DNA of 64,000 nt from JANQTF01 sp041741415 (GTDB lineage: Bacteria; Bacteroidota; Bacteroidia; J057): contig JBGSKC010000021.1 of the NCBI GenBank assembly GCA_041741415.1, forward strand, positions 1 to 64,000. Reading direction: 5' to 3'. Below are positions 1 to 8,306 of the stretch, in pieces. Position 1 is the stretch's first letter. Each line of letters opens with the position of its first letter. The notes under the pieces are model-generated. The model saw only the letters and a list, made by a program, of their open reading frames with translations, was not told the origin of the DNA and did no database searches. A program made the translations under genes and the position numbers.

Positions 1-185
1 CAAATATCTGAGCTTCTTTTTTATCCTCCAAATTTTTTTGAAAATTTCTTTTCAGAAAAATGAAGGCCAATCCGAAAACCCCAACATTCAACCCTCAACG
101 AACTCCCCTTCCTTCACTTTCGCTCCGTTTGGGGTGGCAAAGGTGGAACATTTTCCAGACTTCACCAAATTTTTCTCTTTTTAAG

Positions 186-194
186 TTATCCACA
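186..194 (+). promoter_or_regulatory. DnaA-box-like 9-mer
   Basis: TTATCCACA matches the consensus DnaA box exactly and lies in AT-rich intergenic DNA. I found no second box nearby, so a role in replication initiation is unsupported. It may be chance or a DnaA titration or regulatory site. Confidence 0.25.
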
Positions 195-254
195 TTTGTT
201 TTGGCAAGCCTTAACAGCGGGTTTCTCTAAAAGAGGGCCTTAAAATTACACAGA

Positions 255-291
255 GTCCCCGAACCCACCAAGGATTCGAGGACTTTTTTTT
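255..291 (+). terminator. Probable Rho-independent terminator
   Basis: GTCCCCGAA (255-263) pairs with TTCGAGGAC (275-283) with one mismatch across an 11-nt loop. Eight T residues follow directly. The T-run is on the plus side only, so it would end a plus-strand transcript entering from the left edge. Confidence 0.45.
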
Positions 292-407
292 CAATTTTCA
301 GCTTTTTATTCGCTTTGGTTCTTCCTCGCAATCGGTCGTTTTACCTGGCCAATAGTCCTTTCCTAGCACAACCCATTGAAAAAGAAGCTTATACGAAAAC
401 TGCAGGG

Positions 408-1802
408 TCAATGCTGCAATACCAGCCTTGGCTTAGGCTGCGCCGATCCCAGCAGGGTGATTTTTTCGCGGCCCTCCTTCACATCTTTGGTCATGTTGCG
501 GGTATCCACCACATGGCGGGCATGTTTCACCACCGCATCCATCTCAAAGGCATCGTGGTCAGTGACCAGGATCACGCAGTGGTAGGAGGCCAGGACCTCC
601 GGTGTGAGCTCCACATGATAGTAGGTTCGGCCTGCGGTTTGATAAACAGGTGCCCAGGGATCCGAAATGTCGATCGATTCGATGCCTTCTTCAATCAGCC
701 TGTGAATGATGCCTTCGGTGGGCGAGTGGCGCAAGTCTTTCACATTTTTCTTAAAGGACGCCCCTAAAATGAGAACGCGGGCGTCGCGCAGGGCGATAGG
801 CTGCTTGGCCAGCTCCCGCAACACCAGGTGAACCACATGGTAGGGCATACCTTCATTGACGTTGGCAGCCAGGGTAATGAAGCGGGTTTCAAAATCATAT
901 TCGCGGGCGAGCCACGAGAGGTAATAGGGGTCAATGGGAATACAATGGCCTCCCACACCCGGGCCGGGCATGAATTTGAGAAACCCAAACGGCTTGGTGC
1001 CGGCAGCCTCTACCACCTCCCACACATTGATGCCTCCCATTCGCTCACACAGGAGGGCCAGCTCATTGACCAAGGCAATGTTGACACTTCTAAAAATGTT
1101 CTCCAGCAATTTTTCCAGCTCTGCCACCTTCGGATCGGATACCATGAACACCTCGTGGATGATCTGGTTGTTCACGAAAGAGGCGAGCAGGGTGCTTTCC
1201 TCGTCGATGCCACCCGTTACAATGGGGGTATTGGCGGTATTGAACACCTTGTTGCCGGGATCAACGCGCTCGGGCGAAAAGGCGAGGAAAAAATCCCGGC
1301 CAGCTTTGAGCCCGCTTTTTTCGAGCTGGGGCTGCAGATAATGCTCGGTAGTGCCGGGGAAGGTGGTGGATTTAAGGATCACCAGCGAACCAGCTTCGAG
1401 GTATTCGGAAATAGCTGCCCCGGCAGAAACGATATAAGAAAGATCCGGGTCTTTCTGCGCATTAAACGGAGTTGGAACAGCCACGAAGATCACATCAGCT
1501 TCGGCCACCACATCGAAAGAGGTGGAAGCGCTTAGCCTGCCAGCTTGTACCATGGCACGAACTTCTTCATCATCGAGGTCTTCGATAAAATTTTCTCCCC
1601 GATTGAGCATGTCCACCTTCTGGGCAACAACATCCACGCCGATGGCGCGAAAACCTTTTTTGGCAAACTCCAGGGCCAGGGGGGTGCCCACATAGCCGAG
1701 GCCCACAATGGCAACAACAGCTTCCCTGGTTTCCACTTTGCGCTTCAGCTCCTGGGCCATGCCAGATAGGTCTTCCGGAAAAATGCCATCAAACCGCTTC
1801 AT
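408..1802 (-). CDS. Nucleotide-sugar dehydrogenase (UDP-GlcNAc 6-dehydrogenase, WbpA-like)
   Basis: 464 residues. This is a UDP-glucose/GDP-mannose dehydrogenase family enzyme, which oxidises the C6 hydroxyl of a UDP-sugar to a carboxylate in two NAD-dependent steps in the cytoplasm. A Rossmann motif VGLGYVG lies at residues 33-39. The catalytic cysteine is C287 in PGVGGHCIPIDPYYLSW, a form typical of the UDP-N-acetylglucosamine (WbpA/TviB-like) branch rather than UDP-glucose dehydrogenases. The C-terminal UDP-binding domain is present and the length is normal. The roughly 30 residues before the Rossmann fold are usual in this branch. The gene follows the phosphatase by 60 nt and may belong to the same surface-polysaccharide transcription unit. 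The family is certain; the substrate is inferred from the active-site context. Confidence 0.88.
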   Translation of the reverse strand: MKRFDGIFPEDLSGMAQELKRKVETREAVVAIVGLGYVGTPLALEFAKKGFRAIGVDVVAQKVDMLNRGENFIEDLDDEEVRAMVQAGRLSASTSFDVVAEADVIFVAVPTPFNAQKDPDLSYIVSAGAAISEYLEAGSLVILKSTTFPGTTEHYLQPQLEKSGLKAGRDFFLAFSPERVDPGNKVFNTANTPIVTGGIDEESTLLASFVNNQIIHEVFMVSDPKVAELEKLLENIFRSVNIALVNELALLCERMGGINVWEVVEAAGTKPFGFLKFMPGPGVGGHCIPIDPYYLSWLAREYDFETRFITLAANVNEGMPYHVVHLVLRELAKQPIALRDARVLILGASFKKNVKDLRHSPTEGIIHRLIEEGIESIDISDPWAPVYQTAGRTYYHVELTPEVLASYHCVILVTDHDAFEMDAVVKHARHVVDTRNMTKDVKEGREKITLLGSAQPKPRLVLQH

Positions 1803-1862
1803 ATGGTGTTAGATATTGGAGTGTACTTGGAAAAGCGAAATAGCTTCCTTCTGGGGGGGAAT

Positions 1863-3107
1863 TTAGTTCGTATTCGGTAAAAATTTAACACAGAGCATCG
1901 TCACATCATCCGGAACTTCCGTTCCTGCCGCAAATTCATCCATAGATTTTTGCATGTACCCGACGATTTCCCGGACATTCAACGCCTGAATCTGAAGCAA
2001 TTCCTCGGTAATTCTTTCGCTGGAGTACATTTCATCCAGGGCATTTGTCTGCTCCACGAGGCCATCAGTGAACATGAAGAGCAGGTCGTTGGCGTCAAAA
2101 GTGTAGTTGCCTTCTTCCGGATCGACTTGTGGCAAAATGCCCAGAAGCATACAGCCGGTTTCGAGGCGGCGTGGCTTGCCGTGGTGCAGGAAAATGGGAT
2201 AATTATGCCCGGCATTCACATAAGTAAAGCTCTGCAACTGCGTGTCGAGCCGCGCCAGAAAGAGGGTCACGAACTTTTCGCCCGTCGTGATGCCATATAA
2301 AATCCGGTTCAGCTCCTGCACAATGACCGACGGTGAATCATACTGGGCACACAGCGCGCGGAGATTGGCCTGCAAATTCGACATGAGCAGGGCCGAACCA
2401 ATTCCCTTGCCCGACACATCGGCAATGCAGACGAACGTAGTGCCTTTGCCTTTTTTCACGATGTCGTAAAAATCACCGCCCACCCCATGGTGTGCCTCAT
2501 TCATTCCAAACACCTCGATCTCTTTAAAGCGCTCAAAATCGGAGATCAACAATTGCTGCTGGATGATCGAGGCTACCTCCAGTTCCTTTCGAAGGAACTC
2601 CTGGGCTACCTTTTCTTCAAAGAGTTGTTTGTTGCGAATGCCGACAGACAAAATATTGCCGAGCGTTTCAATAAAAATAAGGTCATTCTGGGCTTCCACC
2701 TCTGAATCAGCAAAATCGGCGATGACAAAAAAGGCAAAAACCTCATCCCGGTTGATGATTGGAACTACATACTCCAGGCCGAGCTGTGCGAGACAAGGGG
2801 CCTGATCCGGGATGATGGCGCTCGTGGTGCGAAACTGAAGCATTTCAGCAAAGGCTGCCTCCGACAAAGGTTGCATCCCTAAGGAAAAGCCTTCCTGCCA
2901 GGATAAATGCTCATCCAGGTAGAGAAAGGCCATTTTTTTAACGCCGATCTGGGCCCTGAGCACGTTCTGGGCAATGCGGCAAAGGCGCGATACGGAGTGG
3001 TCGTCGTGGTTAATCGTGCGTAGCACGTCCAGCAAAGCACTGGCCTCCAGCCGTTTGAGCAGGAGGAGCTTTTGCGGGTCGTTGGTGTCGTACACGTTAT
3101 GATGCAT
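1863..3107 (-). CDS. GAF plus PP2C-type (SpoIIE/RsbU-like) phosphatase
   Basis: 414 residues. An N-terminal GAF-like sensory region (about residues 20-170) is followed by a PP2C SIG domain (about 190-405). Metal-binding acidic motifs are visible: GGDFYDIV, IADVSGKGIGSALLMS, MFTDGLVEQ near the end, and PDDVTMLCV. Enzymes of this class dephosphorylate anti-sigma antagonists or similar STAS proteins in partner-switch regulation. No kinase or STAS partner is encoded nearby, so the target is unknown. It starts 10 nt after the small winged-helix gene and is probably co-transcribed with the glycosyltransferase pair. No membrane segment is seen, so it is cytoplasmic. Confidence 0.85.
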   Translation of the reverse strand: MHHNVYDTNDPQKLLLLKRLEASALLDVLRTINHDDHSVSRLCRIAQNVLRAQIGVKKMAFLYLDEHLSWQEGFSLGMQPLSEAAFAEMLQFRTTSAIIPDQAPCLAQLGLEYVVPIINRDEVFAFFVIADFADSEVEAQNDLIFIETLGNILSVGIRNKQLFEEKVAQEFLRKELEVASIIQQQLLISDFERFKEIEVFGMNEAHHGVGGDFYDIVKKGKGTTFVCIADVSGKGIGSALLMSNLQANLRALCAQYDSPSVIVQELNRILYGITTGEKFVTLFLARLDTQLQSFTYVNAGHNYPIFLHHGKPRRLETGCMLLGILPQVDPEEGNYTFDANDLLFMFTDGLVEQTNALDEMYSSERITEELLQIQALNVREIVGYMQKSMDEFAAGTEVPDDVTMLCVKFLPNTN

Positions 3108-3117
3108 GGTCGGGGAA

Positions 3118-3393
3118 TCAGCGGTAGCCGTTGTGTTTTAACAATCCTTCCTTGGTGGCGAGAAAACGATAGTCTTCCAGGTGATCTGTATCGAAAATGG
3201 CTGTTCTCACGAAGTCGCCCTTTGCGTCATGATAGGCCATCACCTGCACCCAGCCTCTGTCGATCAGGGTTCGGAGTTCATCCACCACCACCGCCCTGGG
3301 GGCGTCGCATTCCTCCTGGATTTTTTCGAAGGGTTCTACAAAATACAGGGAATCCAGAATATCGAATTGCAGTTCGTTTAGCTCGTCGTTCAT
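3118..3393 (-). CDS. Small winged-helix-like protein
   Basis: About 91 residues from the ATG at 3393, which overlaps the glycosyltransferase stop as ATGA and implies translational coupling. An upstream ATG at 3414 would add seven residues inside that gene. The sequence is acidic. A helix-turn-helix-like stretch (EKIQEECDAPRAVVVDEL then RTLIDRGWV) followed by a beta-rich end resembles a winged helix. Proteins like this are common in Bacteroidota next to phosphatases but have no assigned role. It might modulate the phosphatase or bind DNA; neither can be shown here. Confidence 0.65.
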   Translation of the reverse strand: MNDELNELQFDILDSLYFVEPFEKIQEECDAPRAVVVDELRTLIDRGWVQVMAYHDAKGDFVRTAIFDTDHLEDYRFLATKEGLLKHNGYR

Positions 3394-4541
3394 GTCACTT
3401 GTCGGTCTTTCCACTCATAGCGCCGGTTCAGGTTTCCTGCGACCCCTATCCAGAGGACATAAGGCACATACACCAGTTCCAGCAACCAAAGCCATCGTAG
3501 CCAGGGCAATCTATGAAAAAAAATGGCCCCTGCGAACATTAGCGGGAGGTCGCCAATGAGTTTTAGTCCCACCAACCCAAGGAGTCCCCAGCCTGCTTCC
3601 GGCACCACAATGGCCAGGGCCAGCCACCATGGAAATGCCAGAAACCCAAGCCATGCGCTGAGTTGGAGCACGTTTGTGCCCCGGCGGAGATAGGCACGTG
3701 CTTTGGACACCCAGCGAATGCGTTGTTTTCGCAATTCCTGCCAGCCGGGCTGCGGCGTGGTTTGTACAATGGCTTCGCGGCTTTTGGCAAATTCCAACCT
3801 GTAGCTCCCATCTATCAGGATTTTTTGTAGCAGCAGCTCGTCGTCGCCGGAGGCTACCTTGCTGACCCCGGCAAAGCCACCGATCCTCTGAAACAGGATT
3901 TTTCGAAAGGCCATGTTAGCTCCATTGGCCATGTTAGGGCTGCCAGCCATCAGCGAGCCCGCCCCAAGGGTCACAAGACCCATCGTTTCAATGGCCTGAA
4001 GCCGATCCAGCCAGCCTGGCCCGGGAAGAAGTTCTACCGGCCCGGATACAAATCCCACCCCCGGCTGCATCCAATGGCTCATGGCCAGCAACCAGCCCTG
4101 CGGCACCACACAGTCGGCATCCGTCTGGAGAATCCATTCATGAGTAGACACCTCCACCCCCGTTTCGATGGCAGCTTTTTTGCCCTCCCCCTTTCCTGGT
4201 ATCACATGCATACTCAGTTCAGGGTGGGTTCTTTGAAAATGAAGGGCCAAAGCACGCGTTTCATCTGTGCTGCCGTCATCCACCACAATCACTTCCCATA
4301 AACCTGGATAGTGAACATCAGCCAGCGAATGGAGGCAGGCAGGCAGGTTTTTTGCCTCATTGCGCGCAGGAACCAGGACAGTGATCGCAGGCAAATGGGT
4401 AACAGGCGTAGAAAACGGGCGAATGAAAGCCACAGCTGCCCGGAGGGTCATTCCCACATATCCCAACAGGCAAAGGGCCAGCAAGCCGCCAAAGACGAGG
4501 GCTAGCTCCAGGAAATGCGATGAATCCAGCGAAGGCCCCAT
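3390..4541 (-). CDS. Family 2 glycosyltransferase (membrane-anchored)
   Basis: About 383 residues. The start is set at MGPSLDSSHFLEL (4541). Farther upstream the frame runs deep into the preceding gene and gives an unlikely N-terminus. The order is an N-terminal hydrophobic segment, a GT-A domain of family GT2, then two or three C-terminal membrane segments. Motifs are VLVPARNEAKNLPACLHSL, VVDDGSTDET, QTDADCVVPQGW (the DxD metal site) and QRIRWVSKA, which is the Q/RxxRW motif of processive GT2 enzymes. It resembles ceramide or poly-glycan synthases of the cellulose-synthase-like type. It overlaps the upstream flippase-like gene by 40 nt, so the two probably act on the same lipid-linked sugar. 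Confidence 0.85.
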   Translation of the reverse strand: MGPSLDSSHFLELALVFGGLLALCLLGYVGMTLRAAVAFIRPFSTPVTHLPAITVLVPARNEAKNLPACLHSLADVHYPGLWEVIVVDDGSTDETRALALHFQRTHPELSMHVIPGKGEGKKAAIETGVEVSTHEWILQTDADCVVPQGWLLAMSHWMQPGVGFVSGPVELLPGPGWLDRLQAIETMGLVTLGAGSLMAGSPNMANGANMAFRKILFQRIGGFAGVSKVASGDDELLLQKILIDGSYRLEFAKSREAIVQTTPQPGWQELRKQRIRWVSKARAYLRRGTNVLQLSAWLGFLAFPWWLALAIVVPEAGWGLLGLVGLKLIGDLPLMFAGAIFFHRLPWLRWLWLLELVYVPYVLWIGVAGNLNRRYEWKDRQVT

Positions 4542-5488
4542 AGTGCAGGCAGCAGCAAGTTGATCAGATAAAGGAGAAAGGTAGCAGAAAATGCCGTGGC
4601 CGCGGAAACGCCCACCCAACCCAGCACAGCAATGGCCAGGGTTTCACGGATCCCAAGCTCGGCAAAGGTCCAGGTGGGAATAACAGATTTGGCGAGGAAA
4701 ATGAGCCAGATCAGGCCGAAAGCCCATTGCCAGTCCAGGCTCGTGCCGCAAGCAAGGAGCAGAAGAAAGTATTGAGAGGTAAAAACGAGGTTTCTCACGA
4801 GCGAAAGGCCCAGCAACTGCAGGCCCAGAGAAAGGTTGAGCGCGAGAAATCCCTCCTTTACACGGGCAGAAATCCCGGTACCAGGGAGGCGGGAGGCCAT
4901 TCGGGGCAAAATCGCAAAAGCGACCCATGGAAGCAAGAGGGCAACTGGCAGCCAGAAATGCCCGACGCTCATGGCCTTGCTGAGCCAGGAAACCTCAAGC
5001 CTCGGGGCCAGCAGCCAGGCTGCAGCCAGGCCCAGCCAGATGGTCACGACCATTTGAACGAGGCGGTCGAGGAGCATCGATGTGGCGGCCTGCCAGCGGC
5101 GGCCAGGAGCGAGGGTCATGATCCGGCCAGGGTACTCCCCCACCCTGTTGGGGGTAAAAATTCCTGTCGACAGCCCGCACAACACCGCCTGAAAAGCTCG
5201 CCCCAGGCGCAGATCCGGGTACCATGTTCGCACCATCCGCTGCCATTTCACAGCCTCCAGCAGCCAGTTCAGCGGCATCAGGATCAATGCCAGCGCAATC
5301 AGGCCCACCCCTCCGGCGCTTGGCGGCCAAAGTGCTTGCCAAATCCCCGGCCCTTCTTCCCACAAGCGTTGCCCCACATAGGCCAGCGCCAACCCTGAAA
5401 TCACCAGGGGCAGCCACCGCATCCGCCTGGAAGAGCGTTCACTGGCCGATTTCCACGCCAGCACAGCCCGCACTGCAAATTCCTTCAT
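4502..5488 (-). CDS. LPG-synthase-type transmembrane (flippase-like) protein
   Basis: About 328 residues from the ATG at 5488 (MKEFAVRAVLAWKS). The 26 codons farther upstream look non-native. Multiple hydrophobic segments and the family signature VGEYPGRIM (with GIFTPNR just before) place it in the lysylphosphatidylglycerol synthase transmembrane family (UPF0104/AglD-like). Such proteins sit in the inner membrane and are often paired with GT2 glycosyltransferases, where they are thought to move or modify lipid-linked products. It has no catalytic C-terminal MprF domain. The 3-prime end overlaps the glycosyltransferase. It is divergent from the cryptochrome gene across 99 nt. Confidence 0.8.
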   Translation of the reverse strand: MKEFAVRAVLAWKSASERSSRRMRWLPLVISGLALAYVGQRLWEEGPGIWQALWPPSAGGVGLIALALILMPLNWLLEAVKWQRMVRTWYPDLRLGRAFQAVLCGLSTGIFTPNRVGEYPGRIMTLAPGRRWQAATSMLLDRLVQMVVTIWLGLAAAWLLAPRLEVSWLSKAMSVGHFWLPVALLLPWVAFAILPRMASRLPGTGISARVKEGFLALNLSLGLQLLGLSLVRNLVFTSQYFLLLLACGTSLDWQWAFGLIWLIFLAKSVIPTWTFAELGIRETLAIAVLGWVGVSAATAFSATFLLYLINLLLPALWGLRWIHRISWS

Positions 5489-5587
5489 CTGGTTGGATCT
5501 TTTGCGAAAGTAGCCCCTCCCGGCTTCCTTCCCAAATGCGAAGCTGCCTTTTCTCCAACATCTCAACGCCTTCCCGGTTTAGGAGTC

Positions 5588-7018
5588 ATGAGCACAAAAT
5601 CAGCCCTTCTCTGGTTCCGGAACGACCTCCGGCTCCACGATAACGAAGCCCTTTGCCTGGCCCTGGACAAGGCCGGCCACGTCCTGCCGGTGTTTTGCCT
5701 CGACCCGCGCTGGTTTCAGCAAACCACCTTCGACCTGCCCAAAACAGGCCCCTTCCGCACCCGTTTTTTGCTGGAAAGCCTTCACGCACTCCGGGCGCGC
5801 CTGCAGGAAAAAGGGAGTAACCTCCTCGTTTTGCAGGGCGAACCAGAAAAAATCCTTCCCGCACTCGCCCAACAAACAGGCGCTTCCTGGATTTTTGCTC
5901 ACAAGGAGGTGACCCACGAAGAAACCCAGGTGGAACTGGCACTGGAAAAGGCCCTCTTCAAAACAGGCATTACCCTCGAAACCTTCTGGGGATCCACCCT
6001 TTATCACCTCGAAGACCTGCCCATGCCTCTTCATTCGCTGCCGGATATGTTTACCCAATTCCGGAAGCAGGTCGAAAAATATGTGGAAGTGCGGGAGCTG
6101 TTTCCCACTCCGGCCAGCATCCCTACTGTGCCCCGTACCGACTGGGGCGAGATTCCGGAGATGCAGGCAATGGGACAGGGGCCTGCCCCGGTGGATCCGC
6201 GCCGGGTGCTGGCATTTGAAGGAGGGGAAACTGCCGGGCTGGAAAGGGTGCAAACCTATTTTTGGGAGCGGGATGCTTTAAAGGAGTACAAAGAAACCCG
6301 CAACGAATCGCTCGGAGAGGATTATTCGTCGAAATTCTCCCCATGGCTGGCGCTAGGTTGCTTGTCGCCGCGATACATTTATGAGGAGGTGAAGCGGTAT
6401 GAGCGCCTTCGGGTTGCCAACGAAAGCACCTACTGGCTGATTTTCGAGCTGCTGTGGCGCGATTATTTCCGGTTTGTGGCAAAAAAATATGGCAACGACC
6501 TGTTTCTGGCAGGGGGGATTAAGCAAAGCGAGGAGCGGGGCAGGCAATATTGGCGGTGGTTTGAGGCCTGGAAAGAAGGCAGAACAGGGGTGCCTTTCGT
6601 GGATGCCCACATGCGGGAGCTTTTGCTCACGGGCTTTATGTCCAACCGGGGGCGGCAAAATGTGGCTTCTTATCTGGTGAAAGATCTCGGGATTGACTGG
6701 CGAATGGGCGCGGCCTGGTTTGAGGCGATGCTTATAGACTATGATCCCTGCTCCAACTGGGGAAACTGGAACTATGTGGCGGGGGTGGGGAACGATCCTC
6801 GCGAGAATCGCTATTTCAATGTCCCCTCCCAATCCAGGCGATACGATCCCAAAGGGCATTATCTCCGCACCTGGCTGCCTGAACTCGCCGACCTGCCCAA
6901 CGATTTGATCCACGAGCCCTGGGACATACCGCCGGCCCAGGCAAAAGCCCTCGGGCTTCAGATCGGAAAAGTGTATCCGCAAAAAATCGGGGGGCTTGCA
7001 AAAAAAAGAGAAAAATAG
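5588..7018 (+). CDS. Cryptochrome DASH / single-strand photolyase
   Basis: 476 residues. An N-terminal photolyase alpha/beta domain (WFRNDLRLHDNEAL) is followed by the helical FAD-binding domain with TGVPFVDAHMRELLLTGFMSNRGR broken here as motifs around residues 335-360, and NWGNWNYVAGVGNDPRENRY in shortened form near 395-415. GSTLYHLEDLPM and DMFTQFRKQVEKYVE are hallmarks of the CRY-DASH subfamily. The length fits, and no long C-terminal extension is present. Members bind FAD and methenyltetrahydrofolate and repair pyrimidine dimers in single-stranded DNA. A second, class I photolyase is encoded at 51015-52328. The gene stands alone between divergent and co-directional neighbours. Confidence 0.92.
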   Translation: MSTKSALLWFRNDLRLHDNEALCLALDKAGHVLPVFCLDPRWFQQTTFDLPKTGPFRTRFLLESLHALRARLQEKGSNLLVLQGEPEKILPALAQQTGASWIFAHKEVTHEETQVELALEKALFKTGITLETFWGSTLYHLEDLPMPLHSLPDMFTQFRKQVEKYVEVRELFPTPASIPTVPRTDWGEIPEMQAMGQGPAPVDPRRVLAFEGGETAGLERVQTYFWERDALKEYKETRNESLGEDYSSKFSPWLALGCLSPRYIYEEVKRYERLRVANESTYWLIFELLWRDYFRFVAKKYGNDLFLAGGIKQSEERGRQYWRWFEAWKEGRTGVPFVDAHMRELLLTGFMSNRGRQNVASYLVKDLGIDWRMGAAWFEAMLIDYDPCSNWGNWNYVAGVGNDPRENRYFNVPSQSRRYDPKGHYLRTWLPELADLPNDLIHEPWDIPPAQAKALGLQIGKVYPQKIGGLAKKREK

Positions 7019-7090
7019 GCAGCACCAAACCTGTCATTCTTCAAAAAAACATCCATTTTATTGGGTGAATGATCTTCCGCTGTCTTTTTT

Positions 7091-7098
7091 TACATTTG
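7091..7098 (+). promoter_or_regulatory. TAnnTTTG promoter element
   Basis: TACATTTG matches the Bacteroidota -7 element exactly, 37 nt before the ATG at 7136. The nearest TTG upstream is about 27 nt away, longer than usual, so the -33 part is uncertain. It would drive the helix-turn-helix gene. Confidence 0.45.
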
Positions 7099-7135
7099 TA
7101 TAGAAATTCAGTGTAAGACACCAACTATCACCTTC

Positions 7136-8215
7136 ATGCAACGGGAAAGGGATCGCGTCGCGGCGGCTTATGTGCGTCTTCGTTTGGCTTGGAAAGATGG
7201 CCGACTCACCCAACAGGTCCTTTCTGACCGGCTGAAGGAATTATACCCGGAAGGAGAACTCACCAACCTCACTCAGGGTACCCTGAGCCGGTTGCTCAAC
7301 AATGAGAAATGGGGCAGTGATGAACTTCGGAAGGAGGTGCTGCGCGGATTGGAAGAAATTCTGCGCCGCGACTTCCATGTAGCATACGATGAGCACCTCA
7401 ACGATTATGTGAATGATGGAGAGCAGGAGGATGAATTCGCTGGAGAAGGGATGGGGCACGCAGGGCAGCTCGATCAGTTGTTGCTAGCTCCGAGCGACTC
7501 GCTGGAGGCTGTTGCCGGAACCTACGTGCTGTATTACCGCGGGGCCGACCCCCACCATGGCCTCGTGCGCCGATATTTCGTTACCATCGAGCCAACTGGC
7601 GACGCAGCTGCATACACCCGCAGAAGCTGGTCGGGCAAAGCCATGCGCTATGATCACCTCCTCTGGGTGTGGCTGTGGGCACCCGGCTCGCGCGAAATCC
7701 AGGGCTGCCTCTTTTTTTCGCTCGAAAAACAAATCAACGGGCCCGAAGAACTTAAATCCTTCCAGGGCCTGCTGATTAACACGACCCGCAACCAGGAATC
7801 CATCGCCCGGCGCATCGTGATGCTCCGCACTTCGTTTGCCGATCTCGCCCGCCCTCTTGGCCATTTGTCCATCTCCGGCGATTGGAGCGAGCTCGAAGAG
7901 GAAGCCCCAGGCATCAAAAACCTGTTTACCACGCAGTCTGTCAACCAGATACGCTCTCCGCGAACAGTCAACTTCCGGCACTTCAGGGCCCGCCACGACT
8001 TTGGGCGCTCCTGCTTTTATGCAGCGTGTTACCTCGCAAAATCAGGCCAGGACGAAGAGGCCAAACGCGAGCTGGAACAAGCCTTCCGCGACGGCTTTTA
8101 CGACATCCCCGCCATCATTGAAGTTACCCGCGCAGGCGGCCCGATGGAGCATCTCCTGCCTTGGTTCAAAGAAAATCTCGGCAAATACTCCTTCGTAGGC
8201 CCCCTCAAAGGGTGA
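7136..8215 (+). CDS. Uncharacterised protein with N-terminal helix-turn-helix
   Basis: 359 residues, family not recognised. Residues 1-65 look like a DNA-binding helical domain: LTQQVLSDRLKELYPEGELT, then NLTQGTLSRLLNNEKWGSDE. This resembles a bespoke HTH in which a recognition helix begins TQGTLSRLL. An acidic linker (EDEFAGEGMG) follows. The remaining 250 residues form a soluble alpha/beta region (GTYVLYYRG, RYFVTIEPTGD, QGLLINTTRN) with no catalytic motif I recognise, and a C-terminal helical hairpin with KRELEQAFRDGFYDIPAIIE. It has no signal peptide and is monocistronic, with its own TAnnTTTG element and a strong downstream hairpin. A stand-alone transcription regulator with a ligand-sensing domain is a guess. 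Confidence 0.7.
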   Translation: MQRERDRVAAAYVRLRLAWKDGRLTQQVLSDRLKELYPEGELTNLTQGTLSRLLNNEKWGSDELRKEVLRGLEEILRRDFHVAYDEHLNDYVNDGEQEDEFAGEGMGHAGQLDQLLLAPSDSLEAVAGTYVLYYRGADPHHGLVRRYFVTIEPTGDAAAYTRRSWSGKAMRYDHLLWVWLWAPGSREIQGCLFFSLEKQINGPEELKSFQGLLINTTRNQESIARRIVMLRTSFADLARPLGHLSISGDWSELEEEAPGIKNLFTTQSVNQIRSPRTVNFRHFRARHDFGRSCFYAACYLAKSGQDEEAKRELEQAFRDGFYDIPAIIEVTRAGGPMEHLLPWFKENLGKYSFVGPLKG

Positions 8216-8241
8216 TTTCCCGGCTAAAAAGCTAATCATCA

Positions 8242-8278
8242 AACAGGCGTCGCCAGGGTTTCCCCCGCGACGCCTGTT
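8242..8278. terminator. Convergent hairpin terminator
   Basis: AACAGGCGTCGC (8242-8253) pairs perfectly over 12 bp with GCGACGCCTGTT (8267-8278), with a 13-nt loop. It lies between two convergent genes and probably serves both. No long T-run follows on either side. Confidence 0.55.
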
Positions 8279-8306
8279 CACTGAGCCAGTAGTTTCTGCT
8301 ATTTTC

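Larger units (their letters stand above)
1..407. other. Left-edge non-coding stretch
   Basis: AT-rich sequence with no convincing gene. Short frames open at the left edge close by about position 184, and none resembles a protein I know. The stretch contains a perfect DnaA-box-like 9-mer at 186-194 and a hairpin followed by a T-run at 255-291, both listed separately. It separates the dehydrogenase, which reads leftward and stops at 408, from whatever lies left of the window. Confidence 0.5.

Noticed and set aside
1..184. Partial genes at the left edge
   Set aside because: Open frames are short, low in complexity and lack any family feature.
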